The notes below the pieces were generated by a model that made no database searches, was not told the origin of the DNA, and worked only from the letters and a program-made list of their open reading frames with translations. A program made the position numbers and the translations under genes. From Actinomycetales bacterium (GTDB taxonomy: Bacteria; Actinomycetota; Actinomycetes; Mycobacteriales; Micromonosporaceae), in assembly GCA_002919305.1 (NCBI GenBank), contig PKFB01000015.1, forward strand, positions 126,793 to 190,792: 64,000 nucleotides of DNA, written 5' to 3'. How positions within the stretch are numbered: the stretch's first letter is position 1; each line of letters opens with the position of its first letter. Shown here piece after piece: positions 18,935 through 27,399 of this stretch.

Positions 18935-18961
18935 CACTTAATTGAGTGGGAATTCTCACTC
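18935..18961. promoter_or_regulatory. Overlapping inverted repeats upstream of the cyclase operon
   Basis: CACTTAATTGAGTG (18935-18948, one mismatched pair) shares its right arm with GAGTGGGAATTCTCACTC (18944-18961, one mismatched pair). They lie about 110 bases before the cyclase start in the AT-rich zone that must hold its promoter (TTGAGT at 18943 could be a -35). Candidate regulator sites. Confidence 0.4.
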
Positions 18962-19066
18962 CCATGGGATATAAGCATGCTTTCATATAGCTCCGCTTTG
19001 TCCTATGTAGACGGACCGGAAATCTGGCGGGAAAGAGCTTCCCATTGAGGCTACGGAGGATCTACC

Positions 19067-20569
19067 GTGAGCCGCGGAATCAGGATCGACACGCCTTATC
19101 TCATCCGCGTCGATCTCACCCAGGGTGAGCTGTCAACCGACGGTGGTCCCCCGTCGCCATTGACCGAAGAGGTGAGATTGCCGGGCCAGCGCTCCCGCGG
19201 CACGCTCCGGTTCGCCTCCGGCTGGCTCGTGGTGGACCGCTCCCGGTCAACCCAGGGCGACCTGTTCCTGCGATACCACGCCGGCACGGTCGAGATCAGC
19301 GACAGCCTGAGCCTGCTGTGCCCCCAGCCGACAGCCGACGACGTCGCCGCCCTCACCCTGCTCAGCTCCTGCCTGGGCCTCCGCCCCGGGCCCGACCGGA
19401 CCCACCTGCGTGACATCCGCCGGCTGCCCTGTCTGTCGGTGGCCCGGATAGCGGCCGACGGCTCCAGCGTGGTGCGTCAGGACCTGTCCATTCTCACGGC
19501 CGACGGACGGAAGCGGGGTTCCTCCCGGACAGTCGGAGTCGATGAGCTGCTGCGGCGCCTCCTCGCCGACATTCCGTCCCCAACGCTGGTCGCCGCCAGC
19601 GGTGGCCTGGCCTCTCGGGCGTTACGCACCCTCCTGGGCGCGGATGCGCTCGTCGGGTCAGCTCAGCTGACGGGCCCGGTGTCCATCCGGATCCCGGAGC
19701 CCACCGGTGTGGTCCCCCAGCCCATACCTGTCTACTTCGATCAGCTGCGTACCACCCGGGTATGGCCGCCCCTCGGCAACCGGCACCTGGGCACCGCCGC
19801 CATCCTCAGCGTCTCCTCGCTCACCGGAGCCAACGCGGTGGTGGCCGGGCATCATCTGCGCCTGTTGCTGGGCACCGGCCCGGAGGAGTGCCAGGGCGTG
19901 GCGGGACCGTTGACCAGACTGACCAGCGAGCGCCTCGGCACCCGGACCGAGTGGCGCCTTCCGTGGCGCCGTCGGGAACACAACCACGACCACGGCTCAT
20001 CGCCGGCCGAGCGAGGCCAGCTCCCGCCGTGGCTCAGCGACGACGGGCGCCGGGAGATCCACACCCTGAATCTCGCGAACCGGGCAGCATGGGCGGATTG
20101 GTTCAGGGACGTCCCACCCCGGACCGCACGCGTGCTGTGGGCCCTGACCGATCCTGCGCTCGCCTGGCTATGGGACCTCTCCCACGAGATGGCGGTACCG
20201 CTACATCTCCCCGGCGGGACCCCGGAAGCCCTCTCGGCCCTGCTGCACCTACCCGTACGGGCGCGGGGCCAGGTGGTGGGCGGACGCTTCCTCGACGCGC
20301 CGATCCTGCGTCGCCTCGCTCCCGACGCGCTGTACTACGCCGATGGCGCCCACCGCCACCGCATCGCCGCGGCGACATGGGTGACCCAGGCGGCGCAGAC
20401 GATCCGGGAAGTGGCCCATGACGGCAGCTTCGCCCGGCTCGGGCTGATCAAGCCGGCCGAGGTCACGCGGATCCTGGACAACCCCTTCCTCCGCGTGGAG
20501 TACGCGCCTGCCCTACGGCAGATGACCGAAGCCGATCAGTGGCTGACCAATCTGGGAGGGCGCCGGTGA
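19067..20569 (+). CDS. Lasso-cyclase/asparagine-synthetase-like protein with degenerate ATP site
   Basis: The 500-aa layout is that of lasso macrolactam synthetases: an N-terminal glutaminase-like beta domain without the catalytic Cys (about 1-145), then an asparagine-synthetase ATP-pyrophosphatase domain. The PP-loop, normally SGGLDS, reads SGGLAS at 178-183, so the conserved Asp is Ala182. The second nucleotide motif (G-DE type) is replaced by VVAGHHLRLLL, and the C-terminal YKPLL-like lysine motif by GGRFLDA. ATP-driven amide formation is therefore doubtful, and it may instead act as a scaffold or peptide-folding partner. Start: GTG at 19067 with CGGAGGA. The stop overlaps the next start (GTGA). 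Family assignment rests on the PP-loop remnant, size and neighbours. Confidence 0.65.
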   Translation: MSRGIRIDTPYLIRVDLTQGELSTDGGPPSPLTEEVRLPGQRSRGTLRFASGWLVVDRSRSTQGDLFLRYHAGTVEISDSLSLLCPQPTADDVAALTLLSSCLGLRPGPDRTHLRDIRRLPCLSVARIAADGSSVVRQDLSILTADGRKRGSSRTVGVDELLRRLLADIPSPTLVAASGGLASRALRTLLGADALVGSAQLTGPVSIRIPEPTGVVPQPIPVYFDQLRTTRVWPPLGNRHLGTAAILSVSSLTGANAVVAGHHLRLLLGTGPEECQGVAGPLTRLTSERLGTRTEWRLPWRRREHNHDHGSSPAERGQLPPWLSDDGRREIHTLNLANRAAWADWFRDVPPRTARVLWALTDPALAWLWDLSHEMAVPLHLPGGTPEALSALLHLPVRARGQVVGGRFLDAPILRRLAPDALYYADGAHRHRIAAATWVTQAAQTIREVAHDGSFARLGLIKPAEVTRILDNPFLRVEYAPALRQMTEADQWLTNLGGRR

Positions 20570-20874
20570 CCGCCTCGACACCGAAACACCCCAACGCGTC
20601 TCAACCGCTGACGGGCAGGGTCACCTGGGCCCTGAGCCCGTCGGTCCGGCTCACCCCGCTGCCGTTCGGTGGGCAGGTCCTGGTGGAGTTACCCACCCTG
20701 ACCTGTCACGAACTGTTGGACGAGGCCGCCCGCCTGCTCACCCTGCCCGTGGGCACCCCGGTGTCTCTCGGCGCTCCCGAGCGGGAATTCCTCACCATCG
20801 CGGCGTCCGCGGGCTGGATCGTCGACGTGTCGTACGCCACAGACCCCGTAGTGGCGCTCGCAGACCGACGCTGA
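20566..20874 (+). CDS. PqqD/lasso B1-like leader-binding (RRE) protein
   Basis: The 102-aa product starts at the GTG at 20566, overlapping the preceding stop (GTGA), so translation is coupled. A longer frame from 20539 exists but would run deep into the cyclase gene. The middle has the B1/PqqD strand-helix pattern: LPFGGQVLVELPTLTCHELL followed by DEAARLLTL and a C-terminal helix AASAGWIVD. Such RRE domains bind RiPP leader peptides and hand them to the tailoring enzymes. Similarity is weak and the usual W-x-L-N region is missing, so the call leans on position between the cyclase-like gene and the exporter. Confidence 0.5.
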   Translation: MTASTPKHPNASQPLTGRVTWALSPSVRLTPLPFGGQVLVELPTLTCHELLDEAARLLTLPVGTPVSLGAPEREFLTIAASAGWIVDVSYATDPVVALADRR

Positions 20875-20885
20875 TCGGAGTCCTC

Positions 20886-21665
20886 ATGCTGTGGTATCCG
20901 CTCCTTGTACCGGCCGGCGTCCTGCTCGGCTCCGCCGCCGCCAAACTGATCGCCTCGCTTCGGGGCGAGCTGTCTTGGCCCCGTGGTCCCGTCCTACTGT
21001 GGTGGGCGATTCCGGCGTGGGTCGTTATTACCCTGGAGGCCACGGCGGCCCTGACCGGGGCCCTGCTCCCGGCGCCGTGGTTACTCGGGTCCCTCCTCGC
21101 CATGGCCTACGGTCTACTTACCGTCGGCGCGGTGACGATGCGGGGCCGCTCCTGCGCCTGCTTCGGCGTCACCGGCCGCAAGATCGGCGGCGGACACATC
21201 GCCGCCAACGCCGGCGTGGCCGTGATCTCACTCACCCTGGGTCTGCTCCCCCAGAGCGCTTCCCAACCCGGGGTGTGGACCCGTCTGGCGATCGTCGCGC
21301 TGGTTGGGTTGGCGGTGGCCGGCGGCTCGTTCGTGGCGATGCTGCGGCGCGCCGCCACCGGGGCCAGCAAGGACGCGGCCTGTGTCCGCGACGCCGACTC
21401 GATCCTGATCCTGACCATGCAAGGGTGCCCGGCCTGCTCGGCGCTGCACATGCTGCTCGACGGGGTCAGCGGGCAGGCGATCCGCTGGCACATGGTGTCG
21501 GGTCAGGAGGACCCGTACGCCGTGCTTGCAGACGGTCAGTACCCGTGCGCCGTCCCCCTTGATGCCGGCGACACCCCGACCTGCTCGCCGCGCTGGGGGC
21601 TGTCCGATATCAAGCGGTTGGTCGACACCTTCCTCGACCGTGACTTGGTTCGCGTGGCCCCATGA
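20886..21665 (+). CDS. MauE-like membrane protein fused to a thioredoxin-like domain
   Basis: A 259-aa protein. Residues 1-155 form about four to five membrane segments of the MauE/DoxX class, with the conserved CACFG motif (Cys90 and Cys92). The C-terminal 100 residues are thioredoxin-like with a redox-active CPAC (Cys181, Cys184) after a LILTMQG strand. MauE proteins support disulfide formation in methylamine dehydrogenase, and fusions with thioredoxin domains behave like disulfide relays. Here the obvious client is the eight-Cys peptide. Which side of the membrane the thioredoxin domain faces is not resolved. The stop overlaps the ABC exporter start by 4 bases (ATGA). Confidence 0.82.
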   Translation: MLWYPLLVPAGVLLGSAAAKLIASLRGELSWPRGPVLLWWAIPAWVVITLEATAALTGALLPAPWLLGSLLAMAYGLLTVGAVTMRGRSCACFGVTGRKIGGGHIAANAGVAVISLTLGLLPQSASQPGVWTRLAIVALVGLAVAGGSFVAMLRRAATGASKDAACVRDADSILILTMQGCPACSALHMLLDGVSGQAIRWHMVSGQEDPYAVLADGQYPCAVPLDAGDTPTCSPRWGLSDIKRLVDTFLDRDLVRVAP

Positions 21666-23503
21666 CCATCGCCATCCCCATCGACGCGACACAGCCACAG
21701 CCGCCTCTCCGGGCGGGCACGATCAGACGCATTCTGCGGTACGCCCGCCCGCACACGCCGGCCCTGTGCGCCCTGCTCGGCATCATCATCGTCGAAGGCC
21801 TGTTAGGGATCATTCCGCCCCTGTTGTTCCAGCGCATCGTCGACCAGGGCGTCCTGGCCGGGAACGGCGCCCTCATCACCACGCTCTCCCTGTTGGCGAT
21901 CGCCGTGCTCATCCTGAGCAGCGCCGCCACGCTCGGCATGCGCTGGTTGAGCGCGCAGATCGGCCAGAATCTGATCTTCCGGCTCCGCGCCGACGTGTTC
22001 GCGCATCTGCAACGGCTCCCGATCGCCTTCTTCACCCATAACCCGGGCGGAGCCCTCATCTCCCGGCTCAGCACTGACGTGACCGGCGCCCAAGGCGCCA
22101 TCAGCGGGGTCCTGCCCCAGGTGGTGTCCAACCTCACCGGGCTGGCCTTCGTGATCGGCACCATGCTGTACCTGTCATGGCCGGTCGCCCTCCTGGCCCT
22201 GTCCCTGCCGCCACTGTTGCTGCTGCCCGCCCGACAGATGGGGCGCCGGATGCGCCGCATCTCCCATCAACGCCTGGAGGCGGTCTCCGATCTGACGGCC
22301 TTCATGACTGAGCGGCTTAACGTGGCCGGTGCCCTCCTGGTCCGGCTCTACGGTCATCGCGACCGGGAGCATGCGGCGTTCACCACCTACAGCGCCCGTG
22401 ACCGGGACCTCGGGGTTCGGATCGTCCTCACGGGAGGGATCTACTCGACGGTGCTGATGGCGGTCAGCTCCCTGTCGGTCGTGCTGGTGTACTGGGTGGG
22501 CGGCCACTTGGCGCTGTCCGGGACGCTCTCGGTGGGCACCCTCATCGCGTTCACGGCGCTGCTGGCGCGGCTCTACGGTCCGGTCACCTCCCTGTCCACT
22601 GCCCGGGTGGAGGTGATGACCTCCATCGCGAGTTTCGAACGCATCTTTGAGGTTCTGGACGAACCGGTCACCGTGGTGGAGAAGCCGGGCGCCCCGCCCC
22701 TCCCCCGCGACGCCGCCGACATCGAGTTCGACCAGGTCAGCTTCAGCTACCCCCCTCGGCGTACCCTCGGCACCGATCCCTCCGCCTCCTCTTCGGCCCC
22801 GACACCGGTGCTGCGGCACGTCAGCTTCCGAGTACGCCCGGGCCAGAAGGTGGCGATCGTCGGGCCTTCCGGCGCGGGGAAAAGCACCATCGCTGGCCTG
22901 GTGGCGCGGCTGCACGACGTCGACGAGGGTGCCGTCCGGATCGCCGGGCGCGACGTGCGGGAGGTGAGCCTGGAATCGCTACGCGCCACCGTCGGGGTGC
23001 TGACCCAGGACGCCCACCTGTTCCACGACACCATCGCCGCCAACCTGCGCCTGGCGGCGCCTGACGCCACCGATGAGGAGCTGATCCAGGCCTGCCGCGC
23101 GGCTCAGATCTGGCCGTTGATCGAGAGCCTGCCTGAGGGTTTGCAGACCGTCGTCGGTGACCGTGGCTATCGGCTGTCGGGTGGGGAGAAACAGCGCCTG
23201 GCGATCGCGCGCCTGCTGCTGAAGGCCCCCACCATCGTCGTGCTCGATGAGGCCACCGCGCACCTGGACACCGAAAGCGAGGCCGCGGTCCAGCACGCGC
23301 TCACCCACGCCTTGCGCGGGCGAACCATGCTCGTCATCGCCCACCGGCTGTCAACGGTGCGGGACGCCGACCTGATCCTGGTCCTCGATCAGGGCCGCAT
23401 CGTCGAACGCGGCACCCACGAGGAGCTCCTCACCGCCGGTGGCCTGTATGCCCTGCTGTGCCGCACCCAGCTGGCGACGGATGAGGATCTGGCGCCCCGC
23501 TGA
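21662..23503 (+). CDS. ABC exporter, fused membrane and ATPase domains
   Basis: The 613-aa half-transporter has six N-terminal membrane helices and an ATPase domain with Walker A GPSGAGKST (about residue 400), signature LSGGEKQRLAIARLLL (about 505) and Walker B IVVLDEATAHLD (about 527). It would act as a homodimer. No N-terminal C39 peptidase domain is present, so leader removal must be done by another protein. It is the last gene of the operon and is likely to export the mature Cys-rich peptide and provide self-protection. A 7-bp GC hairpin follows. Confidence 0.92.
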   Translation: MTIAIPIDATQPQPPLRAGTIRRILRYARPHTPALCALLGIIIVEGLLGIIPPLLFQRIVDQGVLAGNGALITTLSLLAIAVLILSSAATLGMRWLSAQIGQNLIFRLRADVFAHLQRLPIAFFTHNPGGALISRLSTDVTGAQGAISGVLPQVVSNLTGLAFVIGTMLYLSWPVALLALSLPPLLLLPARQMGRRMRRISHQRLEAVSDLTAFMTERLNVAGALLVRLYGHRDREHAAFTTYSARDRDLGVRIVLTGGIYSTVLMAVSSLSVVLVYWVGGHLALSGTLSVGTLIAFTALLARLYGPVTSLSTARVEVMTSIASFERIFEVLDEPVTVVEKPGAPPLPRDAADIEFDQVSFSYPPRRTLGTDPSASSSAPTPVLRHVSFRVRPGQKVAIVGPSGAGKSTIAGLVARLHDVDEGAVRIAGRDVREVSLESLRATVGVLTQDAHLFHDTIAANLRLAAPDATDEELIQACRAAQIWPLIESLPEGLQTVVGDRGYRLSGGEKQRLAIARLLLKAPTIVVLDEATAHLDTESEAAVQHALTHALRGRTMLVIAHRLSTVRDADLILVLDQGRIVERGTHEELLTAGGLYALLCRTQLATDEDLAPR

Positions 23504-23511
23504 CCGTTCTT

Positions 23512-23535
23512 CCGGCCCGCACCCCACAGGGCCGG
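23512..23535 (+). terminator. Hairpin after the ABC exporter
   Basis: CCGGCCC (23512-23518) and GGGCCGG (23529-23535) form a 7-bp GC stem with a 10-nt loop in the convergent gap to thrC. Confidence 0.5.
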
Positions 23536-23552
23536 TCCGACTCCTGTTCCTA

Positions 23553-23582
23553 GGGTGGGTCAGGCTCTTGGGGTGGGTCAGG
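23553..23582. repeat. 12-bp direct repeat at the thrC end
   Basis: GGGTGGGTCAGG occurs at 23553-23564 and 23571-23582 (period 18), spanning the thrC stop codon. It marks the right edge of the inserted cluster. I did not find a copy near thrB, so it is not a proven target duplication. Confidence 0.6.
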
Positions 23583-24627
23583 TCAACTCCAGCGCTTTGG
23601 CGGCCGCGGTCACGTCGACCTCGATCGTGGTGGGCGCCGGCGCGATCGACACCGCCCAGTCGGGGTCCTTCAAGCCGTGTCCGGTGACGGTGCACACCAC
23701 CGTCTCCCCCGGCTGCACCAACCCGTTCTGGGCCGCCTGGAGCAGGCCCGCCACGCTCGCCGCGCTCGCCAGCTCCACGAAGACCCCTTCGGTCCGGGCC
23801 AGCAGCTTGTACGCGGCCAGGATCTCCCGGTCCGTCACCGCCTGAATGGCGCCCCCGGACTCATCGCGGGCCGCCACCGCCTTCGTCCAGCTCGCCGGAT
23901 CACCGATCCGGATAGCGGTAGCGATCGTGGTCGGTTCCCGCACCGCCTCACCGCGCACGATCGGGGCCGCACCCGAGGCCTGGAAGCCCAACATTCGCGG
24001 GCGGCGGGTGGCCCGCCCCACCTCGTAGTCCTCCTTGTACCCCTTCCAGTACGCCGTGATGTTGCCGGCGTTGCCCACCGGAATGCAGTGAACATGCGGC
24101 GCGTCACCCAGGGCGTTGACAATCTCGAAAGCGGCGGTCTTCTGCCCCTCGATGCGGTCGGGGTTGATGGAGTTGACCAGCGACACCGGGTATTCCTGGG
24201 CCAGCTTGCTGGCCAGGTTCAGACAGTCGTCGAAGTTGCCGTCCACCTGCAACAGCCGGGCTCCGTGGACCAGCGCCTGGGCGAGCTTCCCCAGAGCGAT
24301 CTTGCCCCGCGGCACCAGGACCGCACAGGTCAGGCCGGCCCGCACCGCGTACGCCGCCGCACTGGCCGAGGTGTTGCCGGTGGAGGCACAGATCACCGCC
24401 TTGCTGCCCGCCTCGACCGCCTTGGAGATCGCCACGGTCATCCCCCGGTCCTTGAACGAACCGGTGGGATTGGCCCCCTCGACCTTCAGATACACCTCGC
24501 ACCCGGTCCGCTCTGACAGCCCGGGCGCGGGCAGCAGCGGGGTTCCCCCCTCGTACAGCGTGATCACAGGGGTGTGTTCAGTGACCGGCAGCCGGTCGGC
24601 GAACTCATGGATGATCCCTCGCCACAT
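23578..24627 (-). CDS. thrC: Threonine synthase
   Basis: PLP enzyme converting O-phosphohomoserine to threonine. The 349-aa short form is typical of actinobacteria. The PLP lysine is in [11 protein letters not shown], the cofactor-phosphate loop is [15 protein letters not shown], and the adenine-like [14 protein letters not shown] segment is intact. It is 27 bases after hom in the operon argS-lysA-hom-thrC. The usual downstream gene thrB has been displaced by the RiPP-like cluster. Confidence 0.97.
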   Translation of the reverse strand: MWRGIIHEFADRLPVTEHTPVITLYEGGTPLLPAPGLSERTGCEVYLKVEGANPTGSFKDRGMTVAISKAVEAGSKAVICASTGNTSASAAAYAVRAGLTCAVLVPRGKIALGKLAQALVHGARLLQVDGNFDDCLNLASKLAQEYPVSLVNSINPDRIEGQKTAAFEIVNALGDAPHVHCIPVGNAGNITAYWKGYKEDYEVGRATRRPRMLGFQASGAAPIVRGEAVREPTTIATAIRIGDPASWTKAVAARDESGGAIQAVTDREILAAYKLLARTEGVFVELASAASVAGLLQAAQNGLVQPGETVVCTVTGHGLKDPDWAVSIAPAPTTIEVDVTAAAKALELT

Positions 24628-24654
24628 GTTCGTGTCCCATTCGCGCAGATGTCT

Positions 24655-25965
24655 CTACTGCTCGCCTTCGACCCGCATCACTCCGGCGACCTGACGCACG
24701 GTATCGAGTTCCGCCAAAGCCTGCACCGTCGCCCTCAACGCAGCGTCGGTGGCCTGGTGCGTCACGATCACCAGAAGGGCGTCCTCACCCCTACCCTCCT
24801 GGCGTACCGCCTGGATGCTCACCCCGTGATCGGCGAAGACATGGGCCACGGTGGCCAGCACGCCGGCACGGTCGTCGACGTCGAGTGAGATGTGGTAGCG
24901 AGTCCGCACCTCGCCCATGGGGCGAATCCGCAGCGCCGCGTAGTTGGACTCGCTGGCCGCCCGGGCACCGGCGAGCCGGTTGCGGGCCACCGCCACCAGA
25001 TCCCCCAGCACGGCGCTGGCGGTCGGGGCGCCACCGGCGCCAGGGCCGTAGAACATCAACCGACCGGCGGCCTCGGCCTCCACAAAGACCGCGTTGAACG
25101 CTTCACCGACACCGGCCAAAGGATGGGTACGCGGGATCATCGCCGGGTGTACCCGCACCGAGACGCTCTCGGGCTCGTCCGGATCGGTATGGCGCTCGGC
25201 GACACACAGCAGCTTGACCACACACCCCATCGCCTCGGCGCTGGCCACGTCCGCCGCTGAGACCTCGGTGATGCCCTCCCGGTAGACGTCCGCCACCGTG
25301 ACCCGGGTATGGAACGCCAACGACGCCAGAATCGCCGCCTTCGCCGCGGCGTCGAATCCTTCGATGTCAGCGGTTGGGTCCGCCTCCGCGTACCCCAGGG
25401 CGGTGGCCTCCTCCAACGCCTCGGTGAAGCCAGCGCCGGTCGCGTGCATCCGCGACAGGATGTAGTTGGTGGTGCCGTTGACGATGCCGATCACACGGGT
25501 GATCCGGTCCCCGTGCAAAGACTCCCGCAATGGGCGCAGCAGCGGGATCGCACCAGCCACCGACGCCTCATAGAACAGGTCGGCGTTCCCTTCGGCAGCC
25601 GCCTCGTGCAGGGTCGCCCCGTCCTCCGCGAGCAGCGCCTTGTTGGCGGTCACCACGCTCTTGCCCGACTTCAACGCCGTCGTCAACCAGGTCCGGGCCG
25701 GTTCGATACCGCCGACCACCTCGACGACCACGTCGACGTCGTCGCGTTCCACCAGCCCCATGGCGTCATCGGTGAGCAGCTCCGAGGGCACGACCCCGGC
25801 GCGGCGGTGCCGGTCCAAGCGGCGTACCGCGACACCGACCAGTTCCAACGGCGCCCCCACCCGGGCTGTGAGGTCGGCCGCTTGGGTACGCAGCAGACGC
25901 ACCACCTCGGTGCCGACCGTTCCACACCCCAATAGGGCAACTTTGACGGATTTACCGCTTCTCAT
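24655..25965 (-). CDS. hom: Homoserine dehydrogenase with C-terminal ACT domain
   Basis: NAD(P)-dependent reduction of aspartate semialdehyde to homoserine, the branch to threonine and methionine. The protein has an N-terminal Rossmann motif VALLGCGTVGTEV, the catalytic core with GIVNGTTNYIL and GYAEADPTADIEG, and an ACT regulatory domain (YHISLDVDDRAGVLATVA) that should give threonine feedback control. About 436 aa. I start at the ATG at 25965. A TTG two codons upstream (25971) is also possible. It lies 28 bases after lysA. Confidence 0.96.
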   Translation of the reverse strand: MRSGKSVKVALLGCGTVGTEVVRLLRTQAADLTARVGAPLELVGVAVRRLDRHRRAGVVPSELLTDDAMGLVERDDVDVVVEVVGGIEPARTWLTTALKSGKSVVTANKALLAEDGATLHEAAAEGNADLFYEASVAGAIPLLRPLRESLHGDRITRVIGIVNGTTNYILSRMHATGAGFTEALEEATALGYAEADPTADIEGFDAAAKAAILASLAFHTRVTVADVYREGITEVSAADVASAEAMGCVVKLLCVAERHTDPDEPESVSVRVHPAMIPRTHPLAGVGEAFNAVFVEAEAAGRLMFYGPGAGGAPTASAVLGDLVAVARNRLAGARAASESNYAALRIRPMGEVRTRYHISLDVDDRAGVLATVAHVFADHGVSIQAVRQEGRGEDALLVIVTHQATDAALRATVQALAELDTVRQVAGVMRVEGEQ

Positions 25966-25993
25966 GCTCAACCCAACAGTTCATGGTCCACTC

Positions 25994-27391
25994 TCAGCCG
26001 ACGTCCAGACGGAGCAGATCGTCCTCGGTCTCCCGACGCACGATCAACCGCGCACCGCCGTCCCGCACCGCTACCACCGGCGGCCGTGGCACGTGGTTGT
26101 AATTGCTCGCCAGACTCCGGCAGTACGCGCCCGTCCCCGGCACCGCGAGAAGATCTCCGGGTGCGATGTCCGCTGGCAGGAATTCATCCTTCACGAGAAC
26201 GTCCCCGGCCTCGCAATGCTTTCCCACAACGCGGGCCAGGATCGCCCTCGCTGACGATCTTCGGGAGGCGAGCGTCGCTGAGTAGGACGCGTCGTACAGC
26301 GCGGTCCGGATGTTGTCGCTCATCCCGCCGTCAACCGACACATAGTGCCGGGTGGCGCCGGCGTCGAGCGTGATCTCCTTGACCGTGCCGACCTCATAAA
26401 GCGTGAACATGCTGGGTCCGACGATGGCCCGTCCCGGCTCCACCGACAACCTCGGCAACGGCAGGTCGTACGCGGCGCATTCGTGCGCCACGATCTTCTC
26501 CAGCTGTTCGGCGATCTCGTACGGGGACGCCGGATCGTCCTGGGAGGTGTAGGCGATTCCGAAGCCGCCTCCCAGGTCCAGCTCCGGCAATTCGATGTCG
26601 TGTTCGTCACGGATCCGGGCCGCCAAGCCCAACACGCGCCGGGCCGCCACCTCGAAGGCGGAGGTATCGAAGATCTGGGACCCGATGTGCGAATGCAGCC
26701 CCAGGAGGTGGAAACACCCAGCGCGCAGAATTCGGCGTACCGCCTCCTCCGCCGCGCCCGAGGCGAGAGAGAAGCCGAACTTCTGATCTTCGTGAGCCGT
26801 GGCGATGTACTCGTGGGTGTGTGCCTCCACCCCCACAGTCACCCGCACCATGACCCGGGGTGTCACGTCCAAATCGCTGGCCAACGCCACCAACCGGTCG
26901 ATCTCGTCGAAGGAGTCGACGATGATGCGCCCCACCCCGGCCTGTAGGGCGCGGGTCAGTTCCGACAACGACTTGTTGTTGCCGTGGAGGCCGATCCGCT
27001 CCGGCGGGAACCCCGCCGCCAACGCCACCGCCAGCTCACCGCCGGTGCACACGTCCAGCGACAGCCCTTCCTCAGCCACGATTTGGGCCACCGCCCGACA
27101 CAGGAAGGCCTTACCGGCGTAGAAGACGTCGGCGTTGTCGAAGGCGTCCCGGTACTGCCGGCACCGCGTACGGAAGTCGTCTTCGTCGAAGATGTACGCA
27201 GGAGTGCCGTACTCCGCCGCCAACGTGACAACGTCGACCCCGGCGACCTGGAGTACTCCGTCGGCTCCCCGGGACACGTTCCGTGGCCACAGTTGGGGCA
27301 GGAGCTGATTGACATCCGCGGGTTCCCGCAGCCACGCCGGGCCGGGGTGCCCGATGTCGGCGTGCAGAGCTCCCGCCTCATGAGCGCGCAT
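25994..27391 (-). CDS. lysA: Diaminopimelate decarboxylase
   Basis: PLP-dependent last step of lysine synthesis (meso-DAP to lysine). The 465-aa product begins at the ATG at 27391 with GTAGGAAG before it. The frame extends upstream into argS and was trimmed. The alanine-racemase-like barrel has the PLP lysine in YAGKAFLC, the GGG phosphate loop ELDLGGGFGIAY and the substrate/dimer motif EPGRAIVGPS, with the C-terminal catalytic region VGKHCEAGD. It is 8 bases after argS, the common actinobacterial argS-lysA-hom order. Confidence 0.96.
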   Translation of the reverse strand: MRAHEAGALHADIGHPGPAWLREPADVNQLLPQLWPRNVSRGADGVLQVAGVDVVTLAAEYGTPAYIFDEDDFRTRCRQYRDAFDNADVFYAGKAFLCRAVAQIVAEEGLSLDVCTGGELAVALAAGFPPERIGLHGNNKSLSELTRALQAGVGRIIVDSFDEIDRLVALASDLDVTPRVMVRVTVGVEAHTHEYIATAHEDQKFGFSLASGAAEEAVRRILRAGCFHLLGLHSHIGSQIFDTSAFEVAARRVLGLAARIRDEHDIELPELDLGGGFGIAYTSQDDPASPYEIAEQLEKIVAHECAAYDLPLPRLSVEPGRAIVGPSMFTLYEVGTVKEITLDAGATRHYVSVDGGMSDNIRTALYDASYSATLASRRSSARAILARVVGKHCEAGDVLVKDEFLPADIAPGDLLAVPGTGAYCRSLASNYNHVPRPPVVAVRDGGARLIVRRETEDDLLRLDVG

Positions 27392-27399
27392 CGTGCTTC

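Noticed and set aside
23553..23582. Direct repeat as an insertion-site duplication of the RiPP-like cluster
   Set aside because: Both copies are at the same edge; no copy was found near thrB.
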